Shown: positions 8,692 to 17,525, numbered from the stretch's first letter. The stretch: 35,317 nt of DNA from Stutzerimonas azotifigens DSM 17556 (GCF_000425625.1 NZ_AUDU01000070.1:1-35317), one strand, 5' to 3'. A program made the numbers and translations. Notes: a model not told the origin generated them from the sequence alone.

Positions 8692-9642
8692 ATGGCAAAC
8701 GCACACGCTGAGCTCTCCCTTGATCTGCTCCGCGTCTTCGAAGCCGCCGCGCGCCATCTCAGCTTCACGGCGGCGGCGGCGGAGCTGGGTACCACCCAGC
8801 CGGCAGTCAGCCAGCAGATCCAGCGTCTGGAAAGGCAGCTGGCGACCCGCCTGTTCGATCGCGTCTATCGCGGCATCGAGCTGACCGACAGCGGCCGGCT
8901 GCTGTTCGCCCACGTGCAGGACGGCCTGCGCGCCATCAGCCTCGGGCTGGAGGCCGTCGGCGCGCGCCAACAGCACGAGGTGCTGCAGGTGGCCACCGAC
9001 TTCGCCGTCGCCTCCTACTGGCTGATGCCGCGCCTGCACCGTTTCCATGAGGCCCATCCGGAGATCGACGTCAGCCTGGTGACCAGCGAGCGCACCCTGA
9101 ACATGCTGAGTTCGGAGATCGACGTCGCCATCGCCTTCGGCGACGGCCGCTTCAAGCACGGCGAGGCGCTGCTGCTGTTTCGCGAGGAAGTCTTTCCGGT
9201 CTGCAGCCCGCGTCTGCTGGAAGGGCGCGCGTCGCCCCTGACGGTCGGCGCGCTGCGGGAGCTGCCGCTGCTGCACCTGAAGCCGGAAGCGCGCACCCGC
9301 TGGTTCGACTGGACCTCGCTGCTCCGCGAGCTGGGCATTGCCGAGCCCCCGGCTTCGGGCTCCTTGCGCTTCGACAACTACACCCTGCTGATCCAGGCCG
9401 CCATCGCCGGCCAGGGGGTGGCCATCGGCTGGCGCTACCTGGTCGACGACCTCATCGAGCAGGGCCTGCTGGCACGGCTGCTCGAGGCTGGCGCCACCTC
9501 GGATTTCGGCTATTACGTGGTGCAGCCCGAGCGCAAGCGGCGGGCGCGGCTGGTGCAGTGCTTCGTGCAGTGGCTGCAGCGCGAGTTGGGTGATGATGAC
9601 CTGCAGCCGCGCGTCCGGAACCGGCAGGGGATCGCGGTGTGA
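8692..9642 (+). CDS. LysR-family regulator of choline-sulfate genes
   Basis: A 316-residue LysR-type transcription factor. Residues ~8-66 form the winged helix-turn-helix (LLRVFEAAARHLSFTAAAAELGTTQPAVSQQIQRLE), followed by a linker helix and a periplasmic-binding-like effector domain. Start choice: ATG at 8692 has a GGATAAG ribosome site; a TTG six bases earlier is also in frame. Divergent transcription from betC implies it controls betC, the binding protein and formerly the transporter, with choline or choline sulfate as probable coinducer. In P. aeruginosa an equivalent regulator occupies the same place. The sequence resembles GcvA-type LysR members. Confidence 0.9.
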   Translation: MANAHAELSLDLLRVFEAAARHLSFTAAAAELGTTQPAVSQQIQRLERQLATRLFDRVYRGIELTDSGRLLFAHVQDGLRAISLGLEAVGARQQHEVLQVATDFAVASYWLMPRLHRFHEAHPEIDVSLVTSERTLNMLSSEIDVAIAFGDGRFKHGEALLLFREEVFPVCSPRLLEGRASPLTVGALRELPLLHLKPEARTRWFDWTSLLRELGIAEPPASGSLRFDNYTLLIQAAIAGQGVAIGWRYLVDDLIEQGLLARLLEAGATSDFGYYVVQPERKRRARLVQCFVQWLQRELGDDDLQPRVRNRQGIAV

Positions 9643-9677
9643 CGATGCGGGGAACCGCGCCCGCGCCGAAGTAGGGG

Positions 9678-9761
9678 GGATAACTCGCGAAGCGATTATC
9701 CACCGTGGCTGGATACGCAACCGCTGGGGCAACCGGTGGAAAGGCTGCGCCGTTTTCCACC
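9678..9761. repeat. Paired palindromic intergenic repeats
   Basis: GGATAA (9678-9683) pairs with TTATCC (9696-9701) around CGC/GCG, and GGTGGAAA (9735-9742) pairs with TTTCCACC (9754-9761). Two adjacent short palindromes in a gap between convergent genes resemble Pseudomonas REP-type sequences. They may also stop transcription of the LysR gene. Confidence 0.55.
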
Positions 9762-9787
9762 CTACGGTCGCTTACCTGCGCAACTGA

Positions 9788-10117
9788 TCAATCCACCACG
9801 AACAGCCGGGCGCCTACCGGGGTAAACGACCGGTGCGGCTCCGCGCCGTCCGCTACCTGGTAGCTCATGCCAGGCGTGAGGGTGAAGCGGCGGCCATCGG
9901 GAAGTTCAGTGTGCAGTTCGCCTTCCAGGCACAGCAGGATGTGGCCCTTGTTGCACCAGTGATCGGCCAGGTAGCCGGGGGTGTACTCGACCATGCGCAC
10001 GCGGAGCGGGCCGAACTGACGGGTGCGCCAGTAGGCAGTGCCGGTTTCGCCGGCGTATTCGCTAGGCTCGATGGTCGACCAGTCGGTGGTGCCGAAGGGA
10101 ATGTCCCTGATGTCCAT
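9788..10117 (-). CDS. Small cupin-fold protein (DHCW-motif type)
   Basis: A 109-residue single-domain cupin. The barrel motifs are visible: PGYLADHWCNKGHILLCLEGEL (first motif, with His residues able to bind metal) and TPGMSYQVADGAEPHRS (second). The N terminus DIPFGTTDWS and the EHxGETGTAYWRTRQFG-like stretch match the proteins annotated as DHCW-motif cupins in Pseudomonas. Function unknown. The start at 10117 (MDIRDIPFG) has a GAGGAG-like site (CGAGGAGCGTC) upstream; a longer frame to 10195 would translate the palindromic repeat and is rejected. It lies downstream of trpA but is separated by a terminator, so it is probably not in the trp operon. Confidence 0.8.
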   Translation of the reverse strand: MDIRDIPFGTTDWSTIEPSEYAGETGTAYWRTRQFGPLRVRMVEYTPGYLADHWCNKGHILLCLEGELHTELPDGRRFTLTPGMSYQVADGAEPHRSFTPVGARLFVVD

Positions 10118-10134
10118 GACGCTCCTCGGAGCCA

Positions 10135-10153
10135 GGGTGGGCTTCAGCCCACC
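10135..10153. repeat. Short palindromic intergenic repeat, copy 2
   Basis: Identical over 19 bases to the copy at 363-381. It sits just upstream of the cupin ribosome site, so its hairpin could affect that gene's leader. Confidence 0.7.
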
Positions 10154-10216
10154 GGTGAGGTGGTGGTGAGCCCAGCGGAACGCCGCCCGGCCCACCCTGC
10201 GACTGGCGGGCTTGAA

Positions 10217-10250
10217 CGAAAAGCCGCTGCCGAGGTGACCGGACAGCGGC
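10217..10250 (-). terminator. trpBA terminator
   Basis: Reading the minus strand, GCCGCTG (10250-10244) pairs with CAGCGGC (10229-10223) and is directly followed by TTTTCGTT. This is a good factor-independent terminator 21 bases after the trpA stop. Confidence 0.82.
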
Positions 10251-10270
10251 CTCCGGGAGCCGGTCGGCGA

Positions 10271-11080
10271 TTACTGCCGAGCGCCGCGCACGCCGGCGCT
10301 CAGTTCGCGGCACAGGTCGAGCACGCCTTCGACGGCCTCGTCGGTGCTCCCGGCACTGGCGATCCTGTCCACCAGCGCGGAGCCGACCACCACGCCGTCG
10401 GCCAGCCTGGCGACGGTGGCGGCGTGTTCCGGGGTGCGGATGCCGAAGCCGATGCAGACGGGCAGGGCGGTGTGGCGCTTGAGCCGCGCCACGGCCTGCT
10501 CGATATGCTCCAGCGTCGCCGAGCCGGCACCGGTCACGCCGGCCACCGAGACGTAGTAGACGAAGCCGGAGCTGCCTTCGAGCACGGTGGGCAGGCGCTT
10601 GTCGTCGCTGGTCGGGGTGGTCAGGCGGATGAAGTCGATGCCCGCCGCCTGCGCCGGATGGCAGAGGTCGGGGTTATGTTCCGGCGGCAGATCGACCACG
10701 ATCAGGCCGTCCACGCCGGCGTCCCTGGCATCGGCGACGAAGCGCTCCACGCCGTACTTGTGGATCGGATTGAAGTAGCCCATCAGCACCAGCGGGGTGG
10801 TCTGGTTGCCTTCGCGGAATTCGCGAACCATCTGCAATGTCTTGGTCAGGTTCTGCCGGGCGGCCAGCGCGCGGATGTTGGCGAGCTGGATTGCCGGGCC
10901 GTCGGCCATCGGGTCGGTGAAGGGCATGCCCAGCTCGATCACGTCGGCGCCGGCCTCCGGCAGGCCCTTGAGGATGGCCAGCGAGGTGGCGTAGTCCGGG
11001 TCGCCGGCGGTCACGAAGGTCACCAGCGCGGCGCGGTTCTGTTGGTTCAGCTCGTCGAAGCGCGTCTGCAGGCGGCTCAT
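10271..11080 (-). CDS. trpA: Tryptophan synthase alpha subunit
   Basis: Cleaves indole-3-glycerol phosphate to indole and glyceraldehyde 3-phosphate; indole is channelled to TrpB in the alpha2beta2 complex. The 269-residue TIM barrel has the catalytic residues at the standard places: Glu49 in DVIELGMPF and Asp60 in [15 protein letters not shown] near residue 22 and the C-terminal phosphate loop [11 protein letters not shown] with GSALVD are also present. ATG at 11080 overlaps the trpB stop by four bases (ATGA), showing translational coupling and 1:1 synthesis. A terminator follows. Confidence 0.97.
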   Translation of the reverse strand: MSRLQTRFDELNQQNRAALVTFVTAGDPDYATSLAILKGLPEAGADVIELGMPFTDPMADGPAIQLANIRALAARQNLTKTLQMVREFREGNQTTPLVLMGYFNPIHKYGVERFVADARDAGVDGLIVVDLPPEHNPDLCHPAQAAGIDFIRLTTPTSDDKRLPTVLEGSSGFVYYVSVAGVTGAGSATLEHIEQAVARLKRHTALPVCIGFGIRTPEHAATVARLADGVVVGSALVDRIASAGSTDEAVEGVLDLCRELSAGVRGARQ

Positions 11081-12288
11081 AGGTGTTCTTCCTGTTCGTC
11101 GAAGTGGTGCATGACGGTCTGCATGTCCTTGTCGCCGCGGCCGGAGAGGTTGACCACCATCAGGTGATCCCTGGACAGGGTCGGCGCGCGCTTGAAGACT
11201 TCGGCCAGCGCATGGGAGGACTCCAGCGCGGGGATGATGCCTTCCAGGCGGCAGCAGGTGTGGAAGGCCTTGAGCGCTTCCTGGTCGGTGATGGAGGTGT
11301 ACTCCACGCGGCCGATGTCGTGCAGCCAGGCGTGTTCCGGGCCGATTCCGGGGTAATCCAGGCCGGCGGAGATCGAGTGCGCATCGATGATCTGGCCGTC
11401 TTCGTCCTGCAGCAGGAAGGTGCGGTTGCCATGCAGCACGCCGGGCACGCCGCCGTTGAGGCTGGCCGCATGCTGGCCGGTCTCGATACCGTGACCGGCG
11501 GCTTCGACGCCGATGATCTTCACGCTCGCTTCATCGAGGAAGGGGTGGAACAGGCCCATGGCGTTGGAGCCGCCGCCGATGCAGGCGACCAGCGAGTCGG
11601 GCAGGCGGCCTTCCTGGGCCATCATCTGGTCGCGGGTCTCCGTGCCGATCACGGCCTGGAAGTCGCGCACCATGGCCGGGTAGGGGTGCGGGCCGGCGAC
11701 GGTGCCGATCAGGTAGAAGGTGGTCTCGACGTTGGTCACCCAGTCGCGCAGGGCTTCGTTCATCGCGTCCTTCAGAGTGCCGGTGCCGGCGGTGACCGGG
11801 ATCACCTCGGCGCCGAGCAGCTTCATGCGAAAGACGTTGGCCTGCTGGCGGTCGATGTCGGTGGTGCCCATGAAGATCACGCACTGCATGCCGAAGCGCG
11901 CGGCCACGGTGGCGGTGGCCACACCGTGCATGCCGGCGCCGGTCTCGGCGATGATGCGCCGCTTGCCCATGCGTTTGGCCAGCAGGATCTGGCCGATGCA
12001 GTTGTTGATCTTGTGCGCGCCGGTGTGATTGAGCTCCTCGCGCTTCAAATAGATCTTCGCGCCGCCGCAGTGCTCGGTCAGGCGTTCGGCGAAGTAGAGC
12101 GGGGAGGGGCGGCCGACGTAGTCGCGCTGGAAGTAGGCCAGCTCCTTGGCGAACGCGGGGTCGGTCTTGGCCTTCTCGTATTCGGCGGCCAGTTCATGGA
12201 TCAGCGGCATCAGGGTTTCGGCGACGTATTGACCGCCGAAGTGGCCGAACAGCCCGGTGGCGTCCGGACCGGTGCGTAACGAAGTCAT
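11077..12288 (-). CDS. trpB: Tryptophan synthase beta subunit
   Basis: PLP enzyme that condenses indole and L-serine to tryptophan. The protein is 403 residues (P. aeruginosa TrpB is 402). The PLP lysine is Lys93 in [10 protein letters not shown], and the phosphate loop is [12 protein letters not shown]. Other family marks are [13 protein letters not shown] and GRGDKDMQT at the C terminus. The start at 12288 follows GAGGAG by a normal distance; the longer frame to 12384 would run into the shared control region. It is the first gene of trpBA and divergent from trpI, the arrangement in which TrpI with indoleglycerol phosphate activates trpBA in pseudomonads. Confidence 0.97.
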   Translation of the reverse strand: MTSLRTGPDATGLFGHFGGQYVAETLMPLIHELAAEYEKAKTDPAFAKELAYFQRDYVGRPSPLYFAERLTEHCGGAKIYLKREELNHTGAHKINNCIGQILLAKRMGKRRIIAETGAGMHGVATATVAARFGMQCVIFMGTTDIDRQQANVFRMKLLGAEVIPVTAGTGTLKDAMNEALRDWVTNVETTFYLIGTVAGPHPYPAMVRDFQAVIGTETRDQMMAQEGRLPDSLVACIGGGSNAMGLFHPFLDEASVKIIGVEAAGHGIETGQHAASLNGGVPGVLHGNRTFLLQDEDGQIIDAHSISAGLDYPGIGPEHAWLHDIGRVEYTSITDQEALKAFHTCCRLEGIIPALESSHALAEVFKRAPTLSRDHLMVVNLSGRGDKDMQTVMHHFDEQEEHL

Positions 12289-12389
12289 GCTGGGCTCCTC
12301 TATGGGGTGCGATGGCGACAGGTTACGGCTGCGCACGCCAGAGCAAAAGCGATAAGATCGCCGCAACCTGTCAGTAAAACTCACGGATC
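12289..12389. promoter_or_regulatory. trpB / trpI divergent operator region
   Basis: The 101-base gap matches the known pseudomonad spacing between these genes. It contains a large dyad: GACAGGTTACGGC (12317-12329) and GCCGCAACCTGTC (12360-12372), 12 of 13 bases complementary and 30 bases apart. TAAGAT (12353-12358) could be the trpI -10 box. TrpI binding sites and both promoters are expected here from family knowledge; the role of the dyad is inferred. Confidence 0.65.
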
Positions 12390-13274
12390 ATGGCTCGCGA
12401 CCTGCCCCCGCTCAATGCCCTGCGCGCCTTCGAGGCGGCGGCCCGCCTGGGCAGCTTCAGCGAAGCGGCCGCTGCGCTGCACGTCACTCATGGTGCCGTC
12501 AGCCGGCAGATCAAGGCGCTCGAGGCGGACCTGGGCGTGCGTCTATTCCGCAAGGAAGGGCGCGGCGTAAAACTCACCGATGCCGGCCAGCGCCTGCGCG
12601 AGGCGACGAGCGAGGCCTTCGACCGGCTGCGTGTGGTCCGCGACGAACTGCAGCGGCGCAACGCCGAGACACCCTTCGTGCTCGGCTGCCCCGGCAGCCT
12701 GCTGGCGCGCTGGTTCATCCCCCGGCTCGATAGGCTGCACCGCGAACTGCCCGAACTGCGCCTGCAGCTGTCGGCCAGCGAGGGCGAGCTCGACCCCCGG
12801 CGCCCGGGGCTGGATGCCACCCTGTGGTTCGCCGAGCCGCCCTGGCCGGCGGACATGCAGGTGCACGAGCTGGCGGTCGAGCGCATCGGCCCGGTGATCA
12901 GCCCGCATCACCCGCGCTGCGCGGCGCGGGTGAAGGCCGGCCCCGAGGCGTTACTGAGCGAAGCGCTGTTGCACACGACCTCGCGCCCGCAGGCCTGGCC
13001 GACCTGGGCGGCGGGGCAGGGGCTGGAGGTCGCCGCGCTGCGCTACGGGCAGGGCTTCGAACATTTGTATTTCCTGCTCGAAGCGGCGCTGGCCGGCCTC
13101 GGCATCGCCATCGCCCCGCACCTGCTGGTCGCCGACGACCTCGCCGCCGGCCGGCTGCTGGCACCCTGGGGTTTCAGCGAGACCTCCGCGCGACTGGCGC
13201 TGTGGGTCCCCGGCCGGCAGCGGGACGAGCGCGCCGAGCGGCTGGCCCGGTGGCTGGAAGAAGCGCTGGGCTGA
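12390..13274 (+). CDS. trpI: TrpI, LysR-family activator of trpBA
   Basis: A 294-residue LysR regulator. The helix-turn-helix lies at residues ~7-65 ([38 protein letters not shown]) and the effector domain follows. In P. aeruginosa and P. putida, TrpI binds indoleglycerol phosphate, activates trpBA and represses itself; divergent placement next to trpB makes the same role here very likely. ATG at 12390 is the natural start. The C terminus ([23 protein letters not shown]) is intact. Confidence 0.93.
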   Translation: MARDLPPLNALRAFEAAARLGSFSEAAAALHVTHGAVSRQIKALEADLGVRLFRKEGRGVKLTDAGQRLREATSEAFDRLRVVRDELQRRNAETPFVLGCPGSLLARWFIPRLDRLHRELPELRLQLSASEGELDPRRPGLDATLWFAEPPWPADMQVHELAVERIGPVISPHHPRCAARVKAGPEALLSEALLHTTSRPQAWPTWAAGQGLEVAALRYGQGFEHLYFLLEAALAGLGIAIAPHLLVADDLAAGRLLAPWGFSETSARLALWVPGRQRDERAERLARWLEEALG

Positions 13275-13297
13275 CGGTTTGGTGCGCGAGCGCGCTT

Positions 13298-13341
13298 CCC
13301 TCATCCGGCCCGGCGGGCCACCTTCTCCCGGAGGGAGAAGG
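13298..13341. repeat. CCCTCA-type palindromic repeat, intergenic copy A
   Basis: A CCCTCATCC lead is followed by the hairpin CCTTCTCCC (13321-13329) / GGGAGAAGG (13333-13341). It belongs to the same repeat type as 13441-13476 and as the segment embedded in vgrG at 20966-20998. Related sequences are widespread between genes in gamma- and betaproteobacteria. Confidence 0.65.
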
Positions 13342-13378
13342 GAAAAGCGCCGGCGCGCCTGGGGTTGTGGTGAGCACC

Positions 13379-13403
13379 TGTAGGAGCAGGCTCTGCCTGC
13401 GAC
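13379..13403. repeat. Pseudomonas REP sequence (TGTAGGAGC type)
   Basis: TGTAGGAGCAGGCTCTGCC followed by TGCGA is the classic Pseudomonas REP consensus, with the GCAGGC / GCCTGC palindrome. One copy only here. Confidence 0.75.
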
Positions 13404-13440
13404 CATAGAGCACGAACTGCCGGCTCATGCCCGACCAACG

Positions 13441-13476
13441 CCCTCTCCCCCTTGGGGAGAGGGCCAGGGTGAGGGG
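13441..13476. repeat. CCCTCA-type palindromic repeat, intergenic copy B
   Basis: The hairpin CCCTCTCCCC (13441-13450) / GGGGAGAGGG (13454-13463) is followed by CCAGGGTGAGGGG, so this copy points opposite to copy A. The two copies face each other in the 222-base gap after trpI, which otherwise holds nothing I recognise. Confidence 0.7.
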
Positions 13477-13496
13477 CCCCCACACCGCGCCACCAA

Positions 13497-14633
13497 TCAG
13501 CGCACCCCGTTACGCTCCAGCCGATAGGTGCTGATCGCCTCGTACACCGCCTTGCGCAGCCGGTTGATGCCGCCGATCGGCCGGTGCTCCGGCAGTGCGT
13601 GCCAAGGGTTGAACGAGAGGTTGTCGCAGGCGAGGTTCTGCTCGGGGCTGTCGAAGTCCTGTGCCGGCAGGCGGATGTCCGCCACCGTTTCGAACGGCGA
13701 GATCGATTCGTCCCATTCGATGCTGGTGTCCTCGATCGGCATGTAGTACTGCGGGTTCTGCCGCTGCACCTGCAGCGCGAAGCAGGCCGGCATGCGGTCC
13801 AGCGACAGCTGCTGGTAGAGCGCGCTGCGCAGGAAGTTCGGCAGGTCGCGGTTCTGCTCGGGCAACTGGTAGTCCGGGCATTGCTCCGGCGCCGGGATGA
13901 CTCGGTACTTGATGTTGTGCGGGCCGAGTTTGTAGGGCGCCACCGAGCTGTAGGTGGTGGCGACCGGGCTTTCTGGCGCCGGCGACAGCGTCCGCAGGGC
14001 GATGAACAGGTGGCGCAGCTCCCAGGTGCGCGGGTCACCGCTGGGGAAGAAGGCCAGCACCTTCTTGCCTTCGGCCTGGGCGGCGAAATTGCTGCGGTAT
14101 TCGGCCACGTCACGCACGAAGAACACCGGGTGGTTGAACATCACGAAGTCCTGCTCGCCGGCGTGGCGCGGGTCGGCGGTGAGCTTGGCGCCAGGCACGT
14201 CGAGCAGCTTGATGGCCATGCCGCGGGCATCGCGGATGCGGTCGAACTGCGGATAGGCGTTGCCGTTGGACAGCCGGACCCAGGCCTGCCACTCCTTGCT
14301 GGGCTCGGCGAACACGCCATGGCGCAGCGCCGGCGCCAGGTCGTCGCGGACTCTGACCTCGGCCCTCACGCAGCCGTGCGCCTTGGCGTGGGCGTCGCGC
14401 AACACCCGGGTGTTGTCGCGGTGCTGTTCGACCACGCCGATGGCGTCCTCGATGATTGCCTGGGTGTCCGCCGCCTCGGTCGGCGCCACCACCTCCTCGG
14501 TGGACACCGGCCCGCGGTACTTGAAGTGATAGACCAGCGCGCCGATCCCCCAGCCGGCCAGGCCGAGGACGAGCAGTGCCAGCAGCAGGCGGCCGAGCAG
14601 CCGGCCGAGCCAGAGCCAGAATCTCTTGAGCAT
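13497..14633 (-). CDS. Membrane-anchored catalase-family heme protein
   Basis: A 378-residue protein. Residues ~5-36 form one hydrophobic N-terminal anchor, so the rest is probably periplasmic. The remainder resembles the short catalase-like family (SrpA / y4iL type): DAHAKAHGCVRAEV carries the distal His, WVRLSNGNAYPQFDRIRDARGMAIKLL matches the catalase heme-pocket region, and FVMFNHPVFFVRD follows. It is shorter than monofunctional catalases (~480 or more) and lacks their tail. Peroxidase or fatty-acid peroxide chemistry is plausible but unproven. It starts 19 bases after the di-heme cytochrome stop, so the two are probably one operon handling oxidants or an oxygenation. Confidence 0.82.
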   Translation of the reverse strand: MLKRFWLWLGRLLGRLLLALLVLGLAGWGIGALVYHFKYRGPVSTEEVVAPTEAADTQAIIEDAIGVVEQHRDNTRVLRDAHAKAHGCVRAEVRVRDDLAPALRHGVFAEPSKEWQAWVRLSNGNAYPQFDRIRDARGMAIKLLDVPGAKLTADPRHAGEQDFVMFNHPVFFVRDVAEYRSNFAAQAEGKKVLAFFPSGDPRTWELRHLFIALRTLSPAPESPVATTYSSVAPYKLGPHNIKYRVIPAPEQCPDYQLPEQNRDLPNFLRSALYQQLSLDRMPACFALQVQRQNPQYYMPIEDTSIEWDESISPFETVADIRLPAQDFDSPEQNLACDNLSFNPWHALPEHRPIGGINRLRKAVYEAISTYRLERNGVR

Positions 14634-14652
14634 GTGCGATTCCTCGTGCGGG

Positions 14653-16524
14653 TCAGCGGCAGGCCGGGCCGGGGTTGTAGGGGCGCGGCGGAATGTCCGT
14701 CAGGCGCGCTTCGAACCGCGGGTCGCCGAGCACCTTCAGGTATTCCACCAGCGCCCAGCGTTCGTGCGGTTCCAGCGCCCGGCCGATCACCCCGTTGCCG
14801 CGGCAGCCGGCGCGGAATTCGTGCCCGCGGTTGCTGTTGCCGGTGATCGCGGTATCCAGCAGGAAGCCGCCGGGGAAGGGCTCGGTACGCAGGCCGAGGT
14901 GCTTGGGGTCGTACTCGCGGCTGCCGACCCAGAAGCGCGTCTGCCGCTCGGCCAGCGGCGAGAGCAGCTGGAACAGGTTCGGCACCGAGCCGTTGTGCAG
15001 GAAGGGCGGCGTGGCCCAGATGCCGTCGAGTGGGCGCGCCTTGTAGCCGCGCAGCTCCTGCACGCCGATCGGCAGGCCGAAGCCGTCGAACTCGGCGCGC
15101 TCGGCCGGATGGATGCCGGCCTCGCGATAGGCGCGTTCCTCGACGTAGGCGGTGACGTAGGCCAGCCCCTTGGCGCTGGACAGCTTCTGCAGGTCGACGG
15201 GGCCGGACGATGCGCCATACAGCCGCACGTCCAGCCGGTCGAGCTCATCCTGCGTCCAGCCCAGGCGGCTGAGGTCGAAGCGGTGGTCGGCGATGTTGTC
15301 GGCAGCGGTCGGGTCGGTGCCGACCACCGAGGTGGGGATCACTCGCATGCGCCATTCGGGGTCGCGCTCCGGGGCGAAGCGGCGGTCGGCCGGCTTGGGC
15401 AGCGGCGCGTGGCAGTGCGCGCAGTTCTCCCGGTAGAGCGCACGGCCGAGGCTGGCCTGCTCCAGGTCGATTGCGCCGAGCAGGGGCTCCGGCCAGCGCG
15501 GCGGGGCCAGGCGCATCAGGGTGGTCTCGAGCTGGTGCAGGTCGCGCACGCGCACGCCCGAGGCATAGCGCTCGGCCTCGGGCACCGGCTGGCCGTTCTC
15601 CTGCAGCAGCCGTAGCGGCGCGCCAACGCCCAGCGCCTCGCCGATGTTGCGCGCCATCGGCTGCATCGCCGAGCCGTTCCACTGCACCCAGTCGAATTTC
15701 CAGATGTCCCACAGCTGCGGGTAGCTCACCGGGGCGTTGGCGATGCGGTAGTTGGCCGGGTCAATGGCATCGCCGAACACCGTGTTGGCGATGCGGCCGA
15801 AGGCGTCGGTCCGGCCGAAGCCTTCCTCGGTGGGGTAGAGGCCGCGGTGCCAGTCGTTGTAGGCGGTGCCGAGCAGGCGGTCGAGCACCTGCTTGAAGTC
15901 GCGGCGCAGCTGGTCGCGGTCGCGCTCGTAGTTGCCGCCGAGCACCTCGTGGGCGAAGCGGCGAAATTTGAAGGGATCGTAGTAGGTGAAGGCCATGCTC
16001 ATGCCGAGCGCCTGGCCGAAGGCCCCGCCGCGCAGGGTCGGCACCGTGGACGCCAGCGAGTGCATGGCGGCGCCGCCGTCGATGCGGATCGCCTGTCCGT
16101 CGTAGCGCAGCTCCCCGGTGTGGCAGGCCGCGCAGCTCACGTCCAGGTAGGCGCGCCCGCTCTCGTCATCCTCGTGGCGGGCGAAGCCGACCGGCAGGTT
16201 GCCGGGGTTCTGCTCGCTGGGCCGCTGGCGCGGATCGACCAGGAAGCCGAAGCGCGCCAGGTACTCCGGCGCCGCCAGCTTCTCCCGGCTGAATGGCCGC
16301 TCCAGCGCGCTGAACCAGTCGTACTCCAGGCCTTTTACCTGGGTGCCCTGCGGCGTGTAGTAGTAGCGCTGCCGATCGGCGTCGCTCCACTGATCCAGGT
16401 AATGCAGCGCCTCCGGCGCCTGGTATTCCGGCAGGTTCGGATAGGCCACGAAATAAAGCCCAACGCCGGCCGCCACCACGGCCAGCAACAGCAACCCGAG
16501 CAGGGCACGGCGCAGCAATCGCAT
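14653..16524 (-). CDS. Di-heme cytochrome c, peroxidase / RoxA-like
   Basis: A 623-residue exported protein. Residues 6-28 form a hydrophobic signal or anchor. Two CxxCH heme-c sites are visible: CAACH at residues 131-135 and CAHCH at about 368-372. The HNGSVPNLFQLL motif near residue 520 and the end ALEPHERWALVEYLKVL are typical of the MauG/CcpA-RoxA superfamily, whose RoxA members (~650 residues) cleave rubber oxidatively and whose other members reduce peroxide. Pseudomonas homologues are usually annotated as di-heme cytochrome c peroxidase; the substrate is unknown. An AAGGATG site precedes ATG 16524. It is first in a probable two-gene operon with the catalase-family gene. Confidence 0.85.
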   Translation of the reverse strand: MRLLRRALLGLLLLAVVAAGVGLYFVAYPNLPEYQAPEALHYLDQWSDADRQRYYYTPQGTQVKGLEYDWFSALERPFSREKLAAPEYLARFGFLVDPRQRPSEQNPGNLPVGFARHEDDESGRAYLDVSCAACHTGELRYDGQAIRIDGGAAMHSLASTVPTLRGGAFGQALGMSMAFTYYDPFKFRRFAHEVLGGNYERDRDQLRRDFKQVLDRLLGTAYNDWHRGLYPTEEGFGRTDAFGRIANTVFGDAIDPANYRIANAPVSYPQLWDIWKFDWVQWNGSAMQPMARNIGEALGVGAPLRLLQENGQPVPEAERYASGVRVRDLHQLETTLMRLAPPRWPEPLLGAIDLEQASLGRALYRENCAHCHAPLPKPADRRFAPERDPEWRMRVIPTSVVGTDPTAADNIADHRFDLSRLGWTQDELDRLDVRLYGASSGPVDLQKLSSAKGLAYVTAYVEERAYREAGIHPAERAEFDGFGLPIGVQELRGYKARPLDGIWATPPFLHNGSVPNLFQLLSPLAERQTRFWVGSREYDPKHLGLRTEPFPGGFLLDTAITGNSNRGHEFRAGCRGNGVIGRALEPHERWALVEYLKVLGDPRFEARLTDIPPRPYNPGPACR

Positions 16525-16558
16525 GGGTACATCCTTGTAGCTCTAGGGCGAATGCGGC

Positions 16559-16587
16559 TTTATGGCAGGGTCTTGGGGTGATGGCAA
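16559..16587 (-). promoter_or_regulatory. Possible promoter of the cytochrome-catalase operon
   Basis: On the minus strand TTGCCA (16587-16582) and CATAAA (16564-16559) are 17 bases apart, 35 bases before the start codon. It is a reasonable sigma70-type match, from sequence alone. Confidence 0.4.
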
Positions 16588-16676
16588 TATGATGCCCGGC
16601 CGGTCGTCGAACTGCAGCGCTCGATCAGGGGGCTGGATTGGTGAGGGCGTTAACCGACGCGTAGCTATCTGTTCGC

Positions 16677-17525
16677 TTACATTTGACAGACCTGCAGATC
16701 GTCGCAGTTTAACCAGGCGATAATTATTTTGCCTTTGGTATTAATGTATTTAATTTTGTACCAGAAGCCACTGTTTTCAGTCTCGGTATATTCAATTAGA
16801 TTTACTTTGTCTCCTTTCACTAAGTACATCTTTGTGGGAGATTTTACGCTTGGCTCTTCATACAGTATGGCTTTGCGGGATGTAACGGTTGTAGACAGTG
16901 GTGCGCGAAGCTTATAGTCAACGTTGTCCGTGACCAGCAGATGCTCCGTTCTGCCTCCAGATAGATAAATCGTTCTTTCTATATGATCGCACCCAACGCA
17001 GCTATCGCTGGCTTCAAGGACAAAGTCGTCGCCTTTTATCGAGTATATATCCTCGTGCCACTTTGCTCCGCTTCGGTAGCTGCTGATGATCTGGCCGTCT
17101 TTTTCATAGTAATTGCAGAGCTGTTTTGGTCCTGCTTTCAGTCTAGTGAAAGAATTGCTGTGAAAATCATATCGGAAAATTTCCGAGCAAACATTAACAT
17201 TACTTCCAGCCCTATGCGTTAAAACTACCTCTGGATTGCCATCCAGCGTCATATCTTCCAAGGAAATTTCGGAGTAGCCACTTTCGATTGATTTCAGCAT
17301 GTCCTGCGAAGGGGCAATGGTTTTGCACTCGCCCGACAAGCAAGCTTTTACTGGTAAAGAGGTGGGGCTTGGAACGACGAATTTAATATGGTTCGCAGCC
17401 CGATGGGCTTTTTCAGCCTCGTCTGCGGCCATGGTATGGAGGCTTGCAAGAGCGATAAGCGTTTTTAAGACGCCAAGGCAAGCGATACGCGTACGGCTTC
17501 TCTTACATAGGGTTTTATGCATCAT
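16677..17525 (-). CDS. XAC2610-like periplasmic immunity protein with SH3 domain
   Basis: A 282-residue protein. The N terminus (to about residue 34, ending TMAADEAE) is a signal peptide, so it acts in the periplasm. The central part matches the XAC2610 family: ISLEDMTLDGNPEVVLTH, then the spaced Asn/Cys and FRYDFHSNSFTRL of a VCBS-like strand pattern. The last ~70 residues (AILYEEPSVKSPTKMYLVKGDKVNLIE ... WYKIKYINTKGKIIIAWL) look like a bacterial SH3 domain. In Xanthomonas, XAC2610 inhibits the GH19 peptidoglycan hydrolase XAC2609. Here the gene overlaps the end of a GH19 effector gene (ATGA type, ATG at 17525 over TGA at 17524-17522), which supports the immunity role. An ATG at 17537 is an alternative start. 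AT-richer than the chromosome around it. Function inferred, family likely. Confidence 0.75.
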   Translation of the reverse strand: MMHKTLCKRSRTRIACLGVLKTLIALASLHTMAADEAEKAHRAANHIKFVVPSPTSLPVKACLSGECKTIAPSQDMLKSIESGYSEISLEDMTLDGNPEVVLTHRAGSNVNVCSEIFRYDFHSNSFTRLKAGPKQLCNYYEKDGQIISSYRSGAKWHEDIYSIKGDDFVLEASDSCVGCDHIERTIYLSGGRTEHLLVTDNVDYKLRAPLSTTVTSRKAILYEEPSVKSPTKMYLVKGDKVNLIEYTETENSGFWYKIKYINTKGKIIIAWLNCDDLQVCQM

